This document shows, piece after piece, positions 44,180 through 54,572 of a stretch of 64,000 nt of DNA. Below the pieces are notes generated by a model, which was not told where the DNA came from, searched no databases, and saw only the letters and a program-made list of their open reading frames with translations. Within the stretch, counting starts at the first letter, position 1. Each line of letters begins with the position of its first letter. Location of the stretch: contig JAKCPI010021848.1 of assembly GCA_023213315.1 (NCBI GenBank), forward strand, positions 1 to 64,000, in the 5' to 3' direction. Source of the DNA: Euborellia annulipes. Lineage: Eukaryota > Arthropoda > Insecta > Dermaptera > Anisolabididae. Position numbers and translations under genes: made by a program.

Positions 44180-44515
44180 AGGCTGGTTTGAGGTAGATAT
44201 AGGAAGAAGGAGGTAGAGGGAAGGTGGGGGGGGGGGAGTATTTTCGTTCCTCTGGGAGAGGGGCCAGAACAGCCCAGCACACACCACCACCACCACCACC
44301 ACCACCACCACCATCACCATCACCATACGAGCGCTTCACTCACTCACTCAGTGCTTCTTTCTACTCAGTATGGTGCGCTTCGTCTGACTCTCAATCGTCA
44401 TTCACGTTGATCATCATTCATCATGCAGCTCTTTCTAGTCGCGGTCAGTGCCTACTCTCTATTTTTCTCTCTCTCTATTCTTTTTTAAGTGTGTGTGTGT
44501 GTGTGTGTAGAAATA
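44180..44515 (+). promoter_or_regulatory. GC-richer island, possible promoter or 5' leader
   Basis: It contains G- and C-rich runs, a CAC repeat (44282-44312), CACTCACTCACTCAGTGC and several TCAGT-like initiator matches (ACTCAGTATGG near 44364; GTCAGTGCC near 44443), then pyrimidine-rich sequence and (GT)n at 44489-44508. Arthropod promoters often use TCAGT initiators, so a transcription start is possible. No coding exon follows, and the frames here only translate the CAC repeat. Low confidence. Confidence 0.25.
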
Positions 44516-44559
44516 AAATAAAAATCCAAGTGATAGATTATTATATTATTGTTAAATTT

Positions 44560-44680
44560 AAATAAAACCCGAGGTCTTGGGTTCTCTTCCCGTGCGAGGA
44601 AAATTTATTTGGCTACCAATCATTTGAAATAAATGGCCGTTAAATGCCGAAAAAGATCTTTAACAAATAAAACAATTCAA
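44560..44680 (+). mobile_element. SINE S2 fragment
   Basis: Box-B-like GGGTTCTCTTCCCG, then TTTGGCTACCAATCATTTG, AAATAAATGGCCG and AATGCCGAAAAAGATCTTTAA. The head upstream of box B is missing. It ends next to a family-A copy. Confidence 0.6.
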
Positions 44681-44696
44681 GATGGTAACATTTAAA

Positions 44697-44815
44697 AAAA
44701 TCCCATAAAAATCCGTCCATTAGTTTCGGAGATATAAAGAAAAAGAGAATTAAGAATTAAAATAAATTAAATCTCACAAATATTATTCTATAATTAATCA
44801 TATAAATAAATCAAT
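44697..44815 (-). repeat. Family A copy
   Basis: A reversed copy, core complete (AAATCCGTCCATTAGTTTCGG to TTATTCTATAATTAATC). Confidence 0.8.
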
Positions 44816-44994
44816 AAAAAAAATTTTATATTTTAATAATGCAAATAAAGTTGCAATCAAATGTATACTCAAGGATAAAAAGATTAATCAGTTAACACAA
44901 AATCAAACAAGAATTAACGAATGACACGAGACTTTTCTATAACCCGAAAATAACACATTTATTAAAAAAAAAAAACCAAATTATCTAAAATATA

Positions 44995-45045
44995 ATTAGT
45001 GAAGGGGCTAAATGGCCTCCAAAGCCGAAAAAGAACGTATATAAG
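44995..45045 (+). mobile_element. SINE S2 tail fragment
   Basis: GGGGCTAAATGGCCTCCAAAG, then CCGAAAAAGAACG: only the conserved central patch remains. Confidence 0.5.
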
Positions 45046-45119
45046 AAGAAAATTATGTTTATTATTTTGAAATTTTCAATGATACGTGATTTAGCATTTA
45101 ATTTAAAACTTCGATAATC

Positions 45120-45270
45120 CTGAGGAAGATTTTGACCGAAACGTTAAACGAGATATGAAAAAAAAATCTCTTTTTATTATAAATTTTTTTTTCTTTTTAC
45201 CATTTAGAAGATAACCCCCTCCCTCTCCCCTCTTCTCTAACATTTCGGTTTTGTTAAAGACCATCTTCAG
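45120..45270. repeat. Opposed pair of hammerhead-like units
   Basis: Plus: CTGAGGA (45120-45126), GATTTTGACC, GAAACGTT. Minus: CTGAAGA (complement of 45264-45270), TGGTC..ACC, GAAATGTT (complement of 45239-45246). They face away from each other across about 100 bp, like the better pair at 49727-49905. Confidence 0.45.
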
Positions 45271-45500
45271 AACTTTAGAAAATAAATTAGCTGCAATTTT
45301 TTTTTTTCATCTTTATCTTAACATCCTATAGGAGAAAAAAATATTTTCAAATAAAAGTTGTGTAAATTAATTAATAGAAAAATTTTGTATTTAAATATTA
45401 AATTGATAATTTATTTTAATAAAGTCATTTTCTTTTGTGTTATTATAAAGTCACATGTAATTAATTGAAATAAAAAAAAATAAAATAAATTTAAGGGAAA

Positions 45501-45780
45501 CCTGTTTTTGAATCCTTGAATGTATATTTGGTGGCCGGCTTTTTTTTCGCAGGCGCAAATCGCTTTAAAAAGATAATTTAATTTGGAAATTTTGTATTAC
45601 TTTTAAATGTTCAATTTGCAATTAATAATAAAACATTTATTTAATTTAAATATATCTCTAATTATAGAAAAATAATTGTGAGATTTATTTATTTTAAATT
45701 GGGGATTAATTCTCTTTTCCTCCGAAATCACTTGACGGGGGGTTATGGGGGTTTTTTTAATATGTAGAAAATTTCCCCCA
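45501..45780 (+). repeat. Family A copy with long 5' extension
   Basis: Before the core it carries TGTATATTTGGTGGCCGGC and GCAGGCGCAAATCGCTTTAA, shared with the copy at 47141. The ACTTGACGG block is followed by a run of G (GGGGTTATGGGGG). Confidence 0.82.
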
Positions 45781-46180
45781 CGTTGATTTCAAACACATAT
45801 GGTGTGACTAGAAGTAAAAAAAATGCAATTAATTCGTCGATTATTTATAAATGTTTTTTATTTTCTCTCTCATTAAAGACAAAATTCTCAATTTTTTTAA
45901 ATCTTTTCGACACCTTTAAAAATATAGATTTGAAACAATACTTACTCATTGTTATTAATTACGATCTATATTGGGGTCCAGGCATATTTATTTTTACTAA
46001 ATGGTAACTAATAAATATTCATCGGACTCTCTGGGTTTGCAAACACACAATTGACTTTGCAATATTGACACTATTTTTTGGCGGGGGGGGGGTGAGGGGG
46101 GCAGGAGGGTTCTGAATCTTTTTTTTTTTGAGATGTGAGGATAAAAAATTCCAGCCAACATAAATTAAAAAAAAAAAAAA

Positions 46181-46211
46181 ACGTTTCGGAAGTGCGTACC
46201 ACCCATCCTCA
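46181..46211 (-). repeat. Hammerhead-like unit
   Basis: On minus: TTGAGGA, T, GGGTGGTACGCACTTCC hairpin, GAAACGTT, then a T-run. The core strand has lost its first C. Confidence 0.4.
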
Positions 46212-46291
46212 AGACCTATCGCCATCGAATATTTATTAATTTAGAGCTTACATACAACACAATTGTTACTTAATGACATAAATTGTTTACG

Positions 46292-46778
46292 AAAAAATCT
46301 GGTGTGACTGGCGACAGCACACAACTTTCTCTTACCTTCGGTAATCGAAAGTTGTGAACTGTGCTGTCACACCAGATTTTTTGTGTCGACATGTATTTAG
46401 TTCCCGGCAGTAGGGAATATTTGAATTCAGATGTAAAATTTATAAGTATGGGAAAATATTTATATTTTGTTACCATGGCAACCATTTCTCCTATCTTCTC
46501 TATGAAGCACAAGAGTAAAGTGTGCTTCAAACAATTTTGAGAGCAAAACGAGAATATACATTTGAAAGAGCATCTAAAAAATAATTGATTTTTGAATTTT
46601 AATCAAAATCGTTAGAGCGAATTTTGAGAAAATCGAAAAAAACTGAAAAAGTACATCAGTAAAGTACTAGTACTCTTTGGCCGATTTTGATTAAAAGCTT
46701 ATTTTTCCGGTCCCGGGGGTGTTTAACTTAAATATAAAATTTCAACCTCGTAGCTCAATTCCTTCATGCTTAAAATTG

Positions 46779-46875
<97 letters not shown>

Positions 46876-47021
46876 ACAGACCATGTCCAAAAACCACTTT
46901 TTGGATTCAGGGGACCTCAAAACGTGAAGATCCATCAAAATCTCGACATCGAATTTTTGACATGAATCCAATACTTTCTCTCTATATATATATTACATAT
47001 ATACATAGGTAAGAGAAAGTA
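46292..47021 (+). mobile_element. Family B element, copy B3
   Basis: A 730-bp copy, close to B1 part by part. The opening hairpin reads GGTGTGACTGGCGACAGC (two bases shorter than B1). The CA tract is 92 bp and pure (46781-46872), against ~38 interrupted in B1. Frames across the CA tract (97 codons plus, 82 minus) are artefacts. Confidence 0.85.
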
Positions 47022-47140
47022 ATAATTGATAATTTTATAATGTATGCACAACTAACATTTATTTACAGGAGGACCGAGCATCCTCGCCCCCCCCCCCTTA
47101 TATACGCCCCTGCAATGTGCGTATTGTTAATAACCTGTTT

Positions 47141-47345
47141 TTAATCCTTGGATGTATATTTGGTGGCCGTCTTATTTTTTGCAGGCGCAAATCTCTTTAA
47201 AAAAAAATTTATATTTATTTAATTTAAATATATCATTAATTATAGAAAAATAATTGTGAGATTTATTTATTTTAAATTTTTAATTCTTTTTTTCATTTTT
47301 AACTCCGAAATCACTTGACGGATTTTTATGGGTTTTTTTTTCAAG
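47141..47345 (+). repeat. Family A copy with long 5' extension
   Basis: The partner of 45501-45780: TGTATATTTGGTGGCCGTC, GCAGGCGCAAATCTCTTTAA and the full core. Confidence 0.82.
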
Positions 47346-48269
47346 AGTCATGTGTGACAATTATTATTTCGTAACCTACGTTATTAAATAACATAATTGT
47401 ATTTTATGTAAGCTAAATTAATAAATATTCGATGGCCATTCGACGAAATAATATAAAATTTTTTTTATTTTCTTTTGTATTCCCTGTTTAAATTGAATTA
47501 AAATTTTTGTCTGTTTTGATCTGTATGCATTCATAACTACTGGACTTAATTTTTTTATTATTTTTTTATTTTAATAAGTTGAGAATTATCCGTGAATGGT
47601 TTTAAGCCATCATTAAATCAGATTAGGGGTAGACAAAAAGAAAACTGAATATATTTATCCTAAATTGGTTTTAAAAAATAAAAATAAAACTTGCCCACCG
47701 AAGGCGGGCATTGCAGCTAGTAAAAAATAAAAACAACCTCCCCCATCTATTTTATTGGGTGAAGGGTGTGGAAATATTTTTGATTTCAGTGATAAAAAAA
47801 AAATAAATCCTCTTAATTTTATTCCTTCATATGCCATTTAGCAATTAATTAATATTCTTTGACACAAATCAGATCAAATTTTTTTTTTTCTATTCATTCG
47901 TTTTCAAAGCCAAGGTTAAATTTTTTTTTTCTAAAGAAACAGGTTTTATTTTTTTGATTTTAGTGTTTATTGATTAGTTAGTGTTTGTGTTATTGGTGTT
48001 AGTTATAGAGAGGACATTGACTGACAATCGAATTCTCTCTCTTTGCTGTTTTGGTATTTTTAATTTATTTTAATGAGTTGTTATGAATTCAGAAAGGTTT
48101 TTTTTTTTTTTACGAAGTTGTTAAACTTGAAATAAATAAATTCACGGACATTTACTTAAAAAGACAAGCAGAGCAATCAAATTTTTATATTAATTTAATA
48201 TAAATTTAATCAACTTTTGGTCCAGAATTTGTGATTAGGCGAAGGTCATTTAATAATACTTTTCCTCCG
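47346..48269. other. AT-rich spacer containing a Helitron 3' end
   Basis: Apart from the terminus at 47692-47720 nothing is recognised. A 60-codon minus frame at 47655-47837 is chance. Confidence 0.5.
47692..47720 (+). mobile_element. Helitron 3' terminus
   Basis: Stem TGCCCACC / GGCGGGCA (one mismatch) with a GAA loop, TTGCAG, then CTAG followed by T. The 5' end is not identified. Confidence 0.6.
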
Positions 48270-48570
48270 GGTTCTATTTCGTTAACTAGAAGGTTTATCG
48301 TAAAAATTGTTATTATCATTTTTGTACATAATAAAATTTACTACAACTTGTATTTGAAACATTTTTTTGTAAATGTAATAATTATCGAGTTACAAAAGTA
48401 AAATTGTCATTTTTCTTTTTTTTATTTTAATTTTTAAATCCCTGTAGTTTGTTAATTATTAAGTTTACAAACAAATATTTCAAACATAAGTTGTCACAAA
48501 TTTTCTTATTTATAAAAATGATAATAACCATTTTTATGCTAAAACTCTCTATTAAAGCTCAAATTTTAAT
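48270..48570. repeat. Family D inverted pair
   Basis: A forward unit (TCGTTAACTAGAAGGTTTATC, ATTGTTATTATCATTTTTG, TTTACTACAACTTG, AGTTACAAAAGT) is followed by its mirror (AAGTTTACAAACAAATA, GTTGTCACAAATTTTC, AAAAATGATAATAACC, ACTCTCTATTAAAG). It belongs to the same family as the large arrays at 60.3-62.8 kb. Confidence 0.75.
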
Positions 48571-48649
48571 AAAAACATTTTTTGAATTTTTTATTTTATT
48601 TTAGTCATCATAAATAAGGAAAAATATTCTTTTCTAACAGTGTTTTTCT

Positions 48650-48780
48650 TAAAAAAAAAAATTTCATAAAAATCCGTCATGTAGTTTCAAAGTTATGAAT
48701 TAAAAATAAAACTAATTAAACATATTCACATATTATTATTATTATAATAAATTATATTAAATTTTAATTGTTCGCATTAT
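48650..48780 (-). repeat. Family A copy, diverged
   Basis: TTTCATAAAAATCCGTCATG, TAGTTTCAAAGTTATGAATT, then an AT-rich remainder. Confidence 0.65.
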
Positions 48781-49128
48781 TTTTGTCATTTACATTGTTG
48801 CAATAATTAATAATCTCTCAATTTTTATTTTTTTATCAAATTAATTACCGGTATATTTAATAATGTACAAAATATAAAAATATTTTTAATTAATAATAAA
48901 TTATTAAAAAAATTTAACAATTATTAAAAGTTGTATTATTAAATAAAATTAATAATAAATGAGAGTGTATTATTTTATTACAAAAAATAAAAAGCAATGC
49001 CTCTCAAAATCTACTGTTCATTAATGGGGCCAAGTTTTTGAAAATGGCATTTTAACCACCTAATATGAAGTTTTCAATAAGTTTCTTGATATAGAAACAA
49101 GAAAGAACTTCTTAAAAACATTTTTAAC

Positions 49129-49250
49129 GTTTCGGAGACGGCATGTTTCATCAGAAAAAAATTATTTATTTCAATCAATCGTTAAGTCACTCAGAAGCCA
49201 ATTTTTTTCTGTCCTGATGATGGTTGGCGTTTAATCCCCGAAATGTTGAG
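49129..49250. repeat. Two hammerhead-like units, opposed
   Basis: Minus: CTGATGA (complement of 49148-49154), AACATGCCGTCTCC, GAAACGTTAAAAA, with a T-run upstream able to pair over about 5 bp. Plus: CTGATGA (49214-49220), TGGTTGGCGTTTAATCCCC, GAAATGTT. Another trace, GACCGAAACGTC, is at 49274. Confidence 0.42.
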
Positions 49251-49445
49251 ATTTTTTTTTTATTTTGAAAAAGACCGAAACGTCAAAATAATTTATATTA
49301 GATTTTTATTATTATTACCTCGTCCTTGTATAAGAAAGTACTTTTTAATCGAGAAAAAGAATATTAAAACATTCCGGATCTATAAATGATATTAATATAC
49401 ACAGAGAGTAATAGTTATGAAATTTGTGAAATAAGACAAGGCCAT

Positions 49446-49475
49446 TACCCCCCCCCCCCACCCCGCCCCCCCTTA
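49446..49475 (+). repeat. C-rich run
   Basis: C10-A-C4-G-C7; low complexity, possibly unstable. Confidence 0.85.
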
Positions 49476-49726
49476 TTGAGATCCTACTTTTATAGTAATT
49501 TAATTAAAACTATCATATTAAAAAATATAAATAAATTACAGTTGGAATTGCATAATCCTCTTTAAAAATAAATAAATAAATGAACTTGTCTATTAGAGTT
49601 CAAGATCAATAATGGAGCTTTTTTTTTTTATTAAAAACTAGTCTCGAGACCATGAAAAGAAAATTGTAATAAATTACGACCAGGGATGTTCAACTCATTC
49701 AAATATTAATTTTATTTACTAGTTAT

Positions 49727-49775
49727 TTTTTGTCGACGTTTCGAGTGCCAATCGCACTCTTGATCAGGACAAAAA
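49727..49775 (-). ncRNA. Hammerhead-like unit with best stem I
   Basis: Minus strand: arm TTTTTGTC, core CTGATCA (one change, G8 to C), A, stem GAGTGC/GCACTC with loop GATTG, GAAAC, GTC, arm GACAAAAA. The outer arms pair perfectly over 8 bp and the inner stem over 6 bp. The G8 change would be expected to lower or abolish cleavage in a true hammerhead. Confidence 0.45.
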
Positions 49776-49860
49776 TGATGTCAAGGTTAGTTGACATGGC
49801 AGTGTAGCAACGTTTTTACCAATTTATATTTTTTTGAAAAACTCTCTTTACCGTTCCGTG

Positions 49861-49905
49861 GTCCTGATGAAGAGTGCGATCGGCACTCGAAACATCGACA
49901 AAAAA
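49861..49905 (+). repeat. Hammerhead-like unit, partner of 49727
   Basis: GTC, CTGATGA, A, GAGTGC/GCACTC with loop GATCG, GAAACATC, GACAAAAAAA. The two units form an inverted pair with nearly the same stem. Here the core strand is intact but the left arm keeps only GTC and the ACGT has become ACAT. Confidence 0.45.
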
Positions 49906-49980
49906 ATGGATTTTTTTTTTAGTTGCAAAAAATTTTTGTAAATTTTAATCAAATCGTTAAAGCCAATTGTGAGAAAAATA

Positions 49981-50669
49981 AAAATAAAAATTGAAAAAAA
50001 TACATCAGTAAAGTACTAGTACTATTTGGTCAATTGGAATGAAATTCCTGCCCATGCTTGGGACATGAATATTTAGCTAATGTATAAAATTTGAGTATCG
50101 AGAGTTCTTTCCTTATTGAGTTATTTAATTTAATCCACATTTTTTTGATATTTCAGTTGAAATTCATTCAAATGATTGTGAAAATGACGTCAAATTCAAG
50201 CTAAGAGGGAATCGCCTCCTTTTAATGGCAATTTCAAGAAAAGCAATAAAACGGGCATTTAAAAGCAATAAAATCTCTTTCAGAGAAATTTACATAAACA
50301 TTATGTTTTGATCTTTTAACTGGAATCGATCTTCTTGAAATTTAAGATTTTTTCACAATAAATTAAATTGATTTCAAGTGAAATATCAAAAAATGTGGGT
50401 TAATGGGAATTACTCAAAAACGAAAAAACTCTCGGTTCTCAAATTTTATACTTAGGTCAAGTACCTATGTCGCAAGTATTTCAAGAAAATTCAATCACAT
50501 CAGCCAAAGGGTACTTGTACTTTACTAATGTATTTTTTCAGCTTTTTTCATTTCTCAAAATTTGCTCTAACGATTTTGGATTAAAATTCAAAAATCAGCA
50601 AATTATTTTTTAGTTATTGCGTTTTGAAAAGTAGCCTATATCAATAAAACTTTACGTCAAAATAGTTTA
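49981..50669. mobile_element. Family F long inverted-repeat element, copy 2
   Basis: A 689-bp copy that follows 10141-10817 almost base for base across its whole length, including the non-palindromic middle (GGGAATCGCCTCCTTTTAATG; TTTTAACTGGAATCGATCTTC). Both ends (ATTGAAAAAAATACATCAG; CTTTACGTCAAAATAGTTTA) are conserved and the outer flanks are not, which fixes the element limits. Confidence 0.85.
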
Positions 50670-50718
50670 AGTTAATAATTTTAGTTTATTCAAAATTTCA
50701 TTTATTCTCGCCTCCGGC

Positions 50719-50739
50719 TCTTAAGATGGCCGAAACGTC
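50719..50739 (+). repeat. Truncated hammerhead-like unit
   Basis: CTTAAGATGGCCGAAACGTC: the variable hairpin is lost and the conserved flanks remain. Confidence 0.35.
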
Positions 50740-50859
50740 ACAATAATGTAATTTTTTGCTGCATATGACTAGGAATTTTTTTTTTGACTCCGCTTTAATA
50801 TACATTTATATTTTTTAGCATTAAAAATTTTTGTTTTTGTATTATTTTTTAAAATGGGG

Positions 50860-50932
50860 GAGGTGGGGGGAAGCGTCATATGATTAAATATTTTTAAGGG
50901 AGGAGTTGTAACATAAAGTTTGGAAACCACTG
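50860..50932 (-). mobile_element. hAT terminal fragment
   Basis: Minus: CAGTGGTTTCCAAACTTTAT starts at 50932. CAGTGGTTYYCAAACTTT is a familiar hAT (Charlie/SPIN-like) terminus. No second end is found. Confidence 0.4.
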
Positions 50933-50979
50933 GTCTAAGATGACGAAAAAAACTTGAAGAAAAAATAACCAAACTTAAA

Positions 50980-51080
50980 AAAAAATCCTCGAACTTAGTA
51001 GTATCGGTACTTTTTTTTCGATACCACATCCCTAGGTGTGACAAGAACCTGTGCGACCAGTCACACCACATTTTTAGTTT
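50980..51080. mobile_element. Fragments of the 3204 hAT family and of family B
   Basis: CTTAGTAGTATCGGTACTTTT, then TTCGATACCACATCCCTAG matches the right end of the 3204-4288 element. Directly after it GGTGTGAC..GTCACACCACATTTTT (51036-51077) is a shortened family-B hairpin. Confidence 0.5.
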
Positions 51081-51334
51081 TGTACTAGTGAAATTAAATT
51101 TTAAATAATTCTGCCTTATTTCGGTTATCGAGAGATAAGCTCTCTTTTTCTTTAAATTTTCCATGTTATTAATTGTTAAAATTGACAGCAACTTTTTTTG
51201 CCAAAAATCAGATATTTTAGCTACTATTTAGCTTTAAAAAAAAAAAGACTATTTTTTTACTCTCTACTTATTAATCATGATTGTTTATATATTATTGCTG
51301 CTTCTTATTTCAAGTATAAAATAAATTTAATTTA

Positions 51335-51470
51335 TTTATATGATTAATTATAGAATAATATTTGTGAGATTTAATTTATTTTAATTTTTAATTCTCTTTT
51401 TCTTTATATCTCCGAAACTATTGGACGAATTTTTATGGGATTTTTTTTTAATGTATAGAGAATTTTTCCT
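51335..51470 (+). repeat. Family A copy, near consensus
   Basis: A forward copy, TGATTAATTATAGAATAATA to ATGTATAGAGAATTTTTCC. Confidence 0.85.
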
Positions 51471-51497
51471 TCTTAATTTTAGGCTTTTTTTTTATCT

Positions 51498-51590
51498 TTT
51501 TGGCATCTTAGGCCATATATACCTCGTCTCTATTTATTTCAAATGGATGGCCAATTCATTTGAAATCAATTTTTCTCGTTAAGCGAATTT
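51498..51590 (-). mobile_element. SINE S2 fragment
   Basis: Minus: AATTGGCCATCCATTTGAAAT, AAATAGAGACGAGGTATATATG, GCCTAAGATGCCAAAAAGAT. It matches the S2 body without the head. A similar scrap lies at 3378-3415. Confidence 0.55.
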
Positions 51591-52184
51591 AGGAAAAACA
51601 ATGTGTGCTGATTTTGTAGATTTTTTTATAAAAAGACAAGTATTGTGTAAATATTCAATGACAGCCCATATATCGAAAAAAATAAATTTTAGGAACCGTT
51701 TTGATAATAAATTAGCTTAGCTTAGAGGGAAAGTTTTAAGTTGATACTTTAAAAAATGGCATAATTTAAATAAAAAAGAAATTAGAGCATCTAATATCCT
51801 CTTTTCACGAAATTTGATCAGAGTTAAGTGAAGTGATGAGTAAAATGATATGTGAGAGAAGAAATTAATAATATAGAACATGTTCTGTTTTTTTTTTTTT
51901 TCTTTTTTTTTTAATAAAACGCTGGTGGTCCATATCACGTGATGAATGATAAGAGAGCTAAAGGAGGGTTTATTATTATTATCAAGTGAATGGAATCAAT
52001 TAGAAGGATTAAATAGTTGAAATGCATCCAAGCAGGGATATAAATAACTTTCTTTTGTCTCTATCTATTCATCTAGGTACATTCTATTTCTTCGCGATAT
52101 TAAAAGGATTTGCAAAGTTCATTTTTTTTATATTAGTATTTAAATAAATAAATAATTACTAAAAAAAAGAAAAATTTAATATAT

Positions 52185-52320
52185 TTATATAATAAATTAT
52201 AGAATAATATTTGTGAGATGTAATTTATTTTAATTCTTAATTCTCTTTTTCTTTATAACATTGAAACTACTAGACGGATTTTTATGGGGTTTTTTGTAAA
52301 ATGTAGAGAATTTTACTTTT
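52185..52320 (+). repeat. Family A copy
   Basis: A forward copy, full core, TTATAGAATAATATTTGTG to TGTAGAGAATTTTAC. Confidence 0.85.
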
Positions 52321-52644
52321 AATCTCAAATGATGATTTTTTTTTTTAAATTTGATCAAGGATTCTAATTTCTAAACAAGAAAGAAAAAAATCAAATAAAT
52401 TGCAAAACTTAAGACACTTTGGGAATTTGTAATGGCTTTAATATCATTTGAAAATATAAATTGTCATTCTGAGTTATAAAAATATATTTTGCAGGGGAGG
52501 AAAAGCTAGTATCAATTGAATCAGGATTCTTGGATGGAAGTCAGCGCGACTTCTACCTCCTTGTTAAGACTCTTCACTACACATATAGCTATATTAAATA
52601 ATTGGGAAAAATAAAATTTAATATAGGCCTACATAGACTACTTA

Positions 52645-52780
52645 TATGATTAATTATAGTGAGATTTAATTTTAAATTTTCTTTTTATAACGCATGGAAC
52701 ACCGAAACCACTTGACGGATTTCCTTTGTATTTTTTTTTTTTTAATGTTTAGAGAATTTTAATATGATGGTTTAAGACTA
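52645..52780 (+). repeat. Family A copy, internally deleted
   Basis: AATAATA is missing (ATTAATTATAGTGAGATTTAA) and the middle is shortened; CCACTTGACGGATTTCC is kept. Confidence 0.7.
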
Positions 52781-53771
52781 GATTTTATTTTTCTAAAAAT
52801 TTATGTTATAAAAATTAATTCTACCAAAATCGTTGCCGTTAAGCAATGTCAAAGCACGGCTGAATCTCGGATTGGTGAGTCGCGCAGATAGTTTTAATAA
52901 TAATCCGGTCATTAAACATTAGTATTTTGAAATAATACCAAACAAAAATTTAATCCATGATCTAATAGTTGAGTTTTCTCGTCGTGACCGATAAAAAAAA
53001 TTATACTGTCTTTATTAATTAATGAAAGAACCAATTACCTGAAATTCTATTGTTTTGACAATACGTAGATGAAGAATTTTATTGATTCTTATATAAACAG
53101 ATACGATTTCCAAAGAATAGTGAGATAATTAATTTATAAATGGATGATATTCGTTTTTTAAATCAAGATGAACAAATTCGGAAGCATATAATTATCTTTA
53201 AAAGGCCAAAATATTCACAGATCACTGACCTAAAAAAAAATAAAAATGAGAAGAAATAAATAATAGAAATGGAAAGGGGATTTCTAAATTCTGCATTTAT
53301 TATCTTCTCTTTTAAGTATTTTATTGATAGGAAACTTCTTCTAAATCTTACGAGATTCTTCTCTCATTCTAAAATTGGACTTGTGTGTGAAGCAACAACA
53401 ACAACAACAGCAACATAGTAACCTGTTTAATCGTGAGAGATGTGATGGACCTGCTGCTGCTGCTCTCTTCTTACCTAATAATCATCATCAAGTTGCAATG
53501 CTGCATGCATATATTGCCTTCCTCTCCCTCTTTTCTTGCTTGTTTGTCTCTCTGTCTCTCATTGGGGGACTAAGACAAGGTCTCTCATTAGTTCATCTTG
53601 TCAAGGCAATTATTCTTTAAAAAAAAAAAAAGAACATAACTCATCTCTCTTGTTAGATAAATTAGGTTTAGAAGGTGAAATTTAAGAAAAAATAATTGGA
53701 AGAGATTTCTTTGATAAATAAATAAAAAGAATTAAAAAAAAGTTAAACTGATTAAATAAATGATATTTCAT
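52781..53771. other. Spacer, no gene seen
   Basis: The last part (53375-53600) is of higher complexity, with CAA and CTG repeats. An 81-codon frame there starts with a Q-run and has no domain. Confidence 0.45.
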
Positions 53772-53962
53772 GCATTCAAGTCTCCAAAGGCGTTAAAGTC
53801 TCCATATACTAGAAATCACAAGCATTCAAGTTTCTTTCTCTGTGGCATTGAAGTTGCAGACATACCAAGAAGAATAAGTAATGATTTTAAAAAAAAAAGA
53901 AGCCATCAGCAATTCAACCCTCCATAGATATTAAGTATTCATTTTCAGGCATTAAAGTCTCC
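53772..53962 (+). repeat. 14-bp motif group after the 20-kb gap
   Basis: Copies at 53772 and 53790 (18 bp apart), 53822 and 53845 (worn), and 53949. Three CA and TTCAAG variants sit beside one consensus copy. Confidence 0.85.
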
Positions 53963-54184
53963 TAATAAAAAGATCAATATCCTTGCTTATTGGAGTTATT
54001 ATACTCTATTTCAAAGCCAGATTAAACTGATTATAGAAGAATAGAAACAGTCCAAGTACAATTATGTTGCTGGTCAATTGTAAAATACTAGGAAGCTTCG
54101 TTGTAGGTAGCAGATTAAAGAAAACAATTTTCTTTTTATCAGAACCGGGGCTTTTACTGATGACTGTGTGCGCATTTATTAACA

Positions 54185-54212
54185 GTTTCGGCCTTGAAAT
54201 GGCCATCATCAG
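54185..54212 (-). repeat. Hammerhead-like unit, subtype 2
   Basis: Minus: CTGATGA, T, stem GGCC/GGCC with loop ATTTCAA, GAAAC, TGTTAATAAATGCGCACACAG. The partner of 35493-35521. Confidence 0.45.
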
Positions 54213-54572
54213 GTTTATATCCTTAATTTCACTTTTTGTATCAGTATCATCTAGAAAGACAAGTAGATTACTCATAATCGTACAAAGGAGAAATTAAGGA
54301 TCTAGACATGATGGTCCGAAGGCCGAAAATGTAAATGAATGCTTTTTCCTATAAAAACGTTTTCCAAAAATGTCAAAGGATCTTGTTATTAGGTGAACTT
54401 AAAAAAAGTCTTTTGTTGGAAAAACAAATTTGATTTTTTTTTCTTTACTTTTATAATTTTTCACATCATTGGTTAGCTTTTCTCTCCAGTTATATAATTA
54501 TTGGTATCATTCAAAAATAAATGTCGATAATATTGATAAGCATTAAACTCATCAATTAATTAATTGAAAAGC

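Noticed and set aside
44224..44565. 113-codon frame with a poly-proline run
   Set aside because: It follows the CAC and GT microsatellites and has no domain; the island may be regulatory but the frame is not a gene.
46719..47012. 97-codon frame rich in Thr-His, and its minus-strand Cys-Val shadow
   Set aside because: It only translates the (CA)n tract of family B element B3.
50769..51191. 140-codon minus frame
   Set aside because: It spans a hAT fragment, another hAT terminus and a family-B hairpin, so it cannot be one gene.
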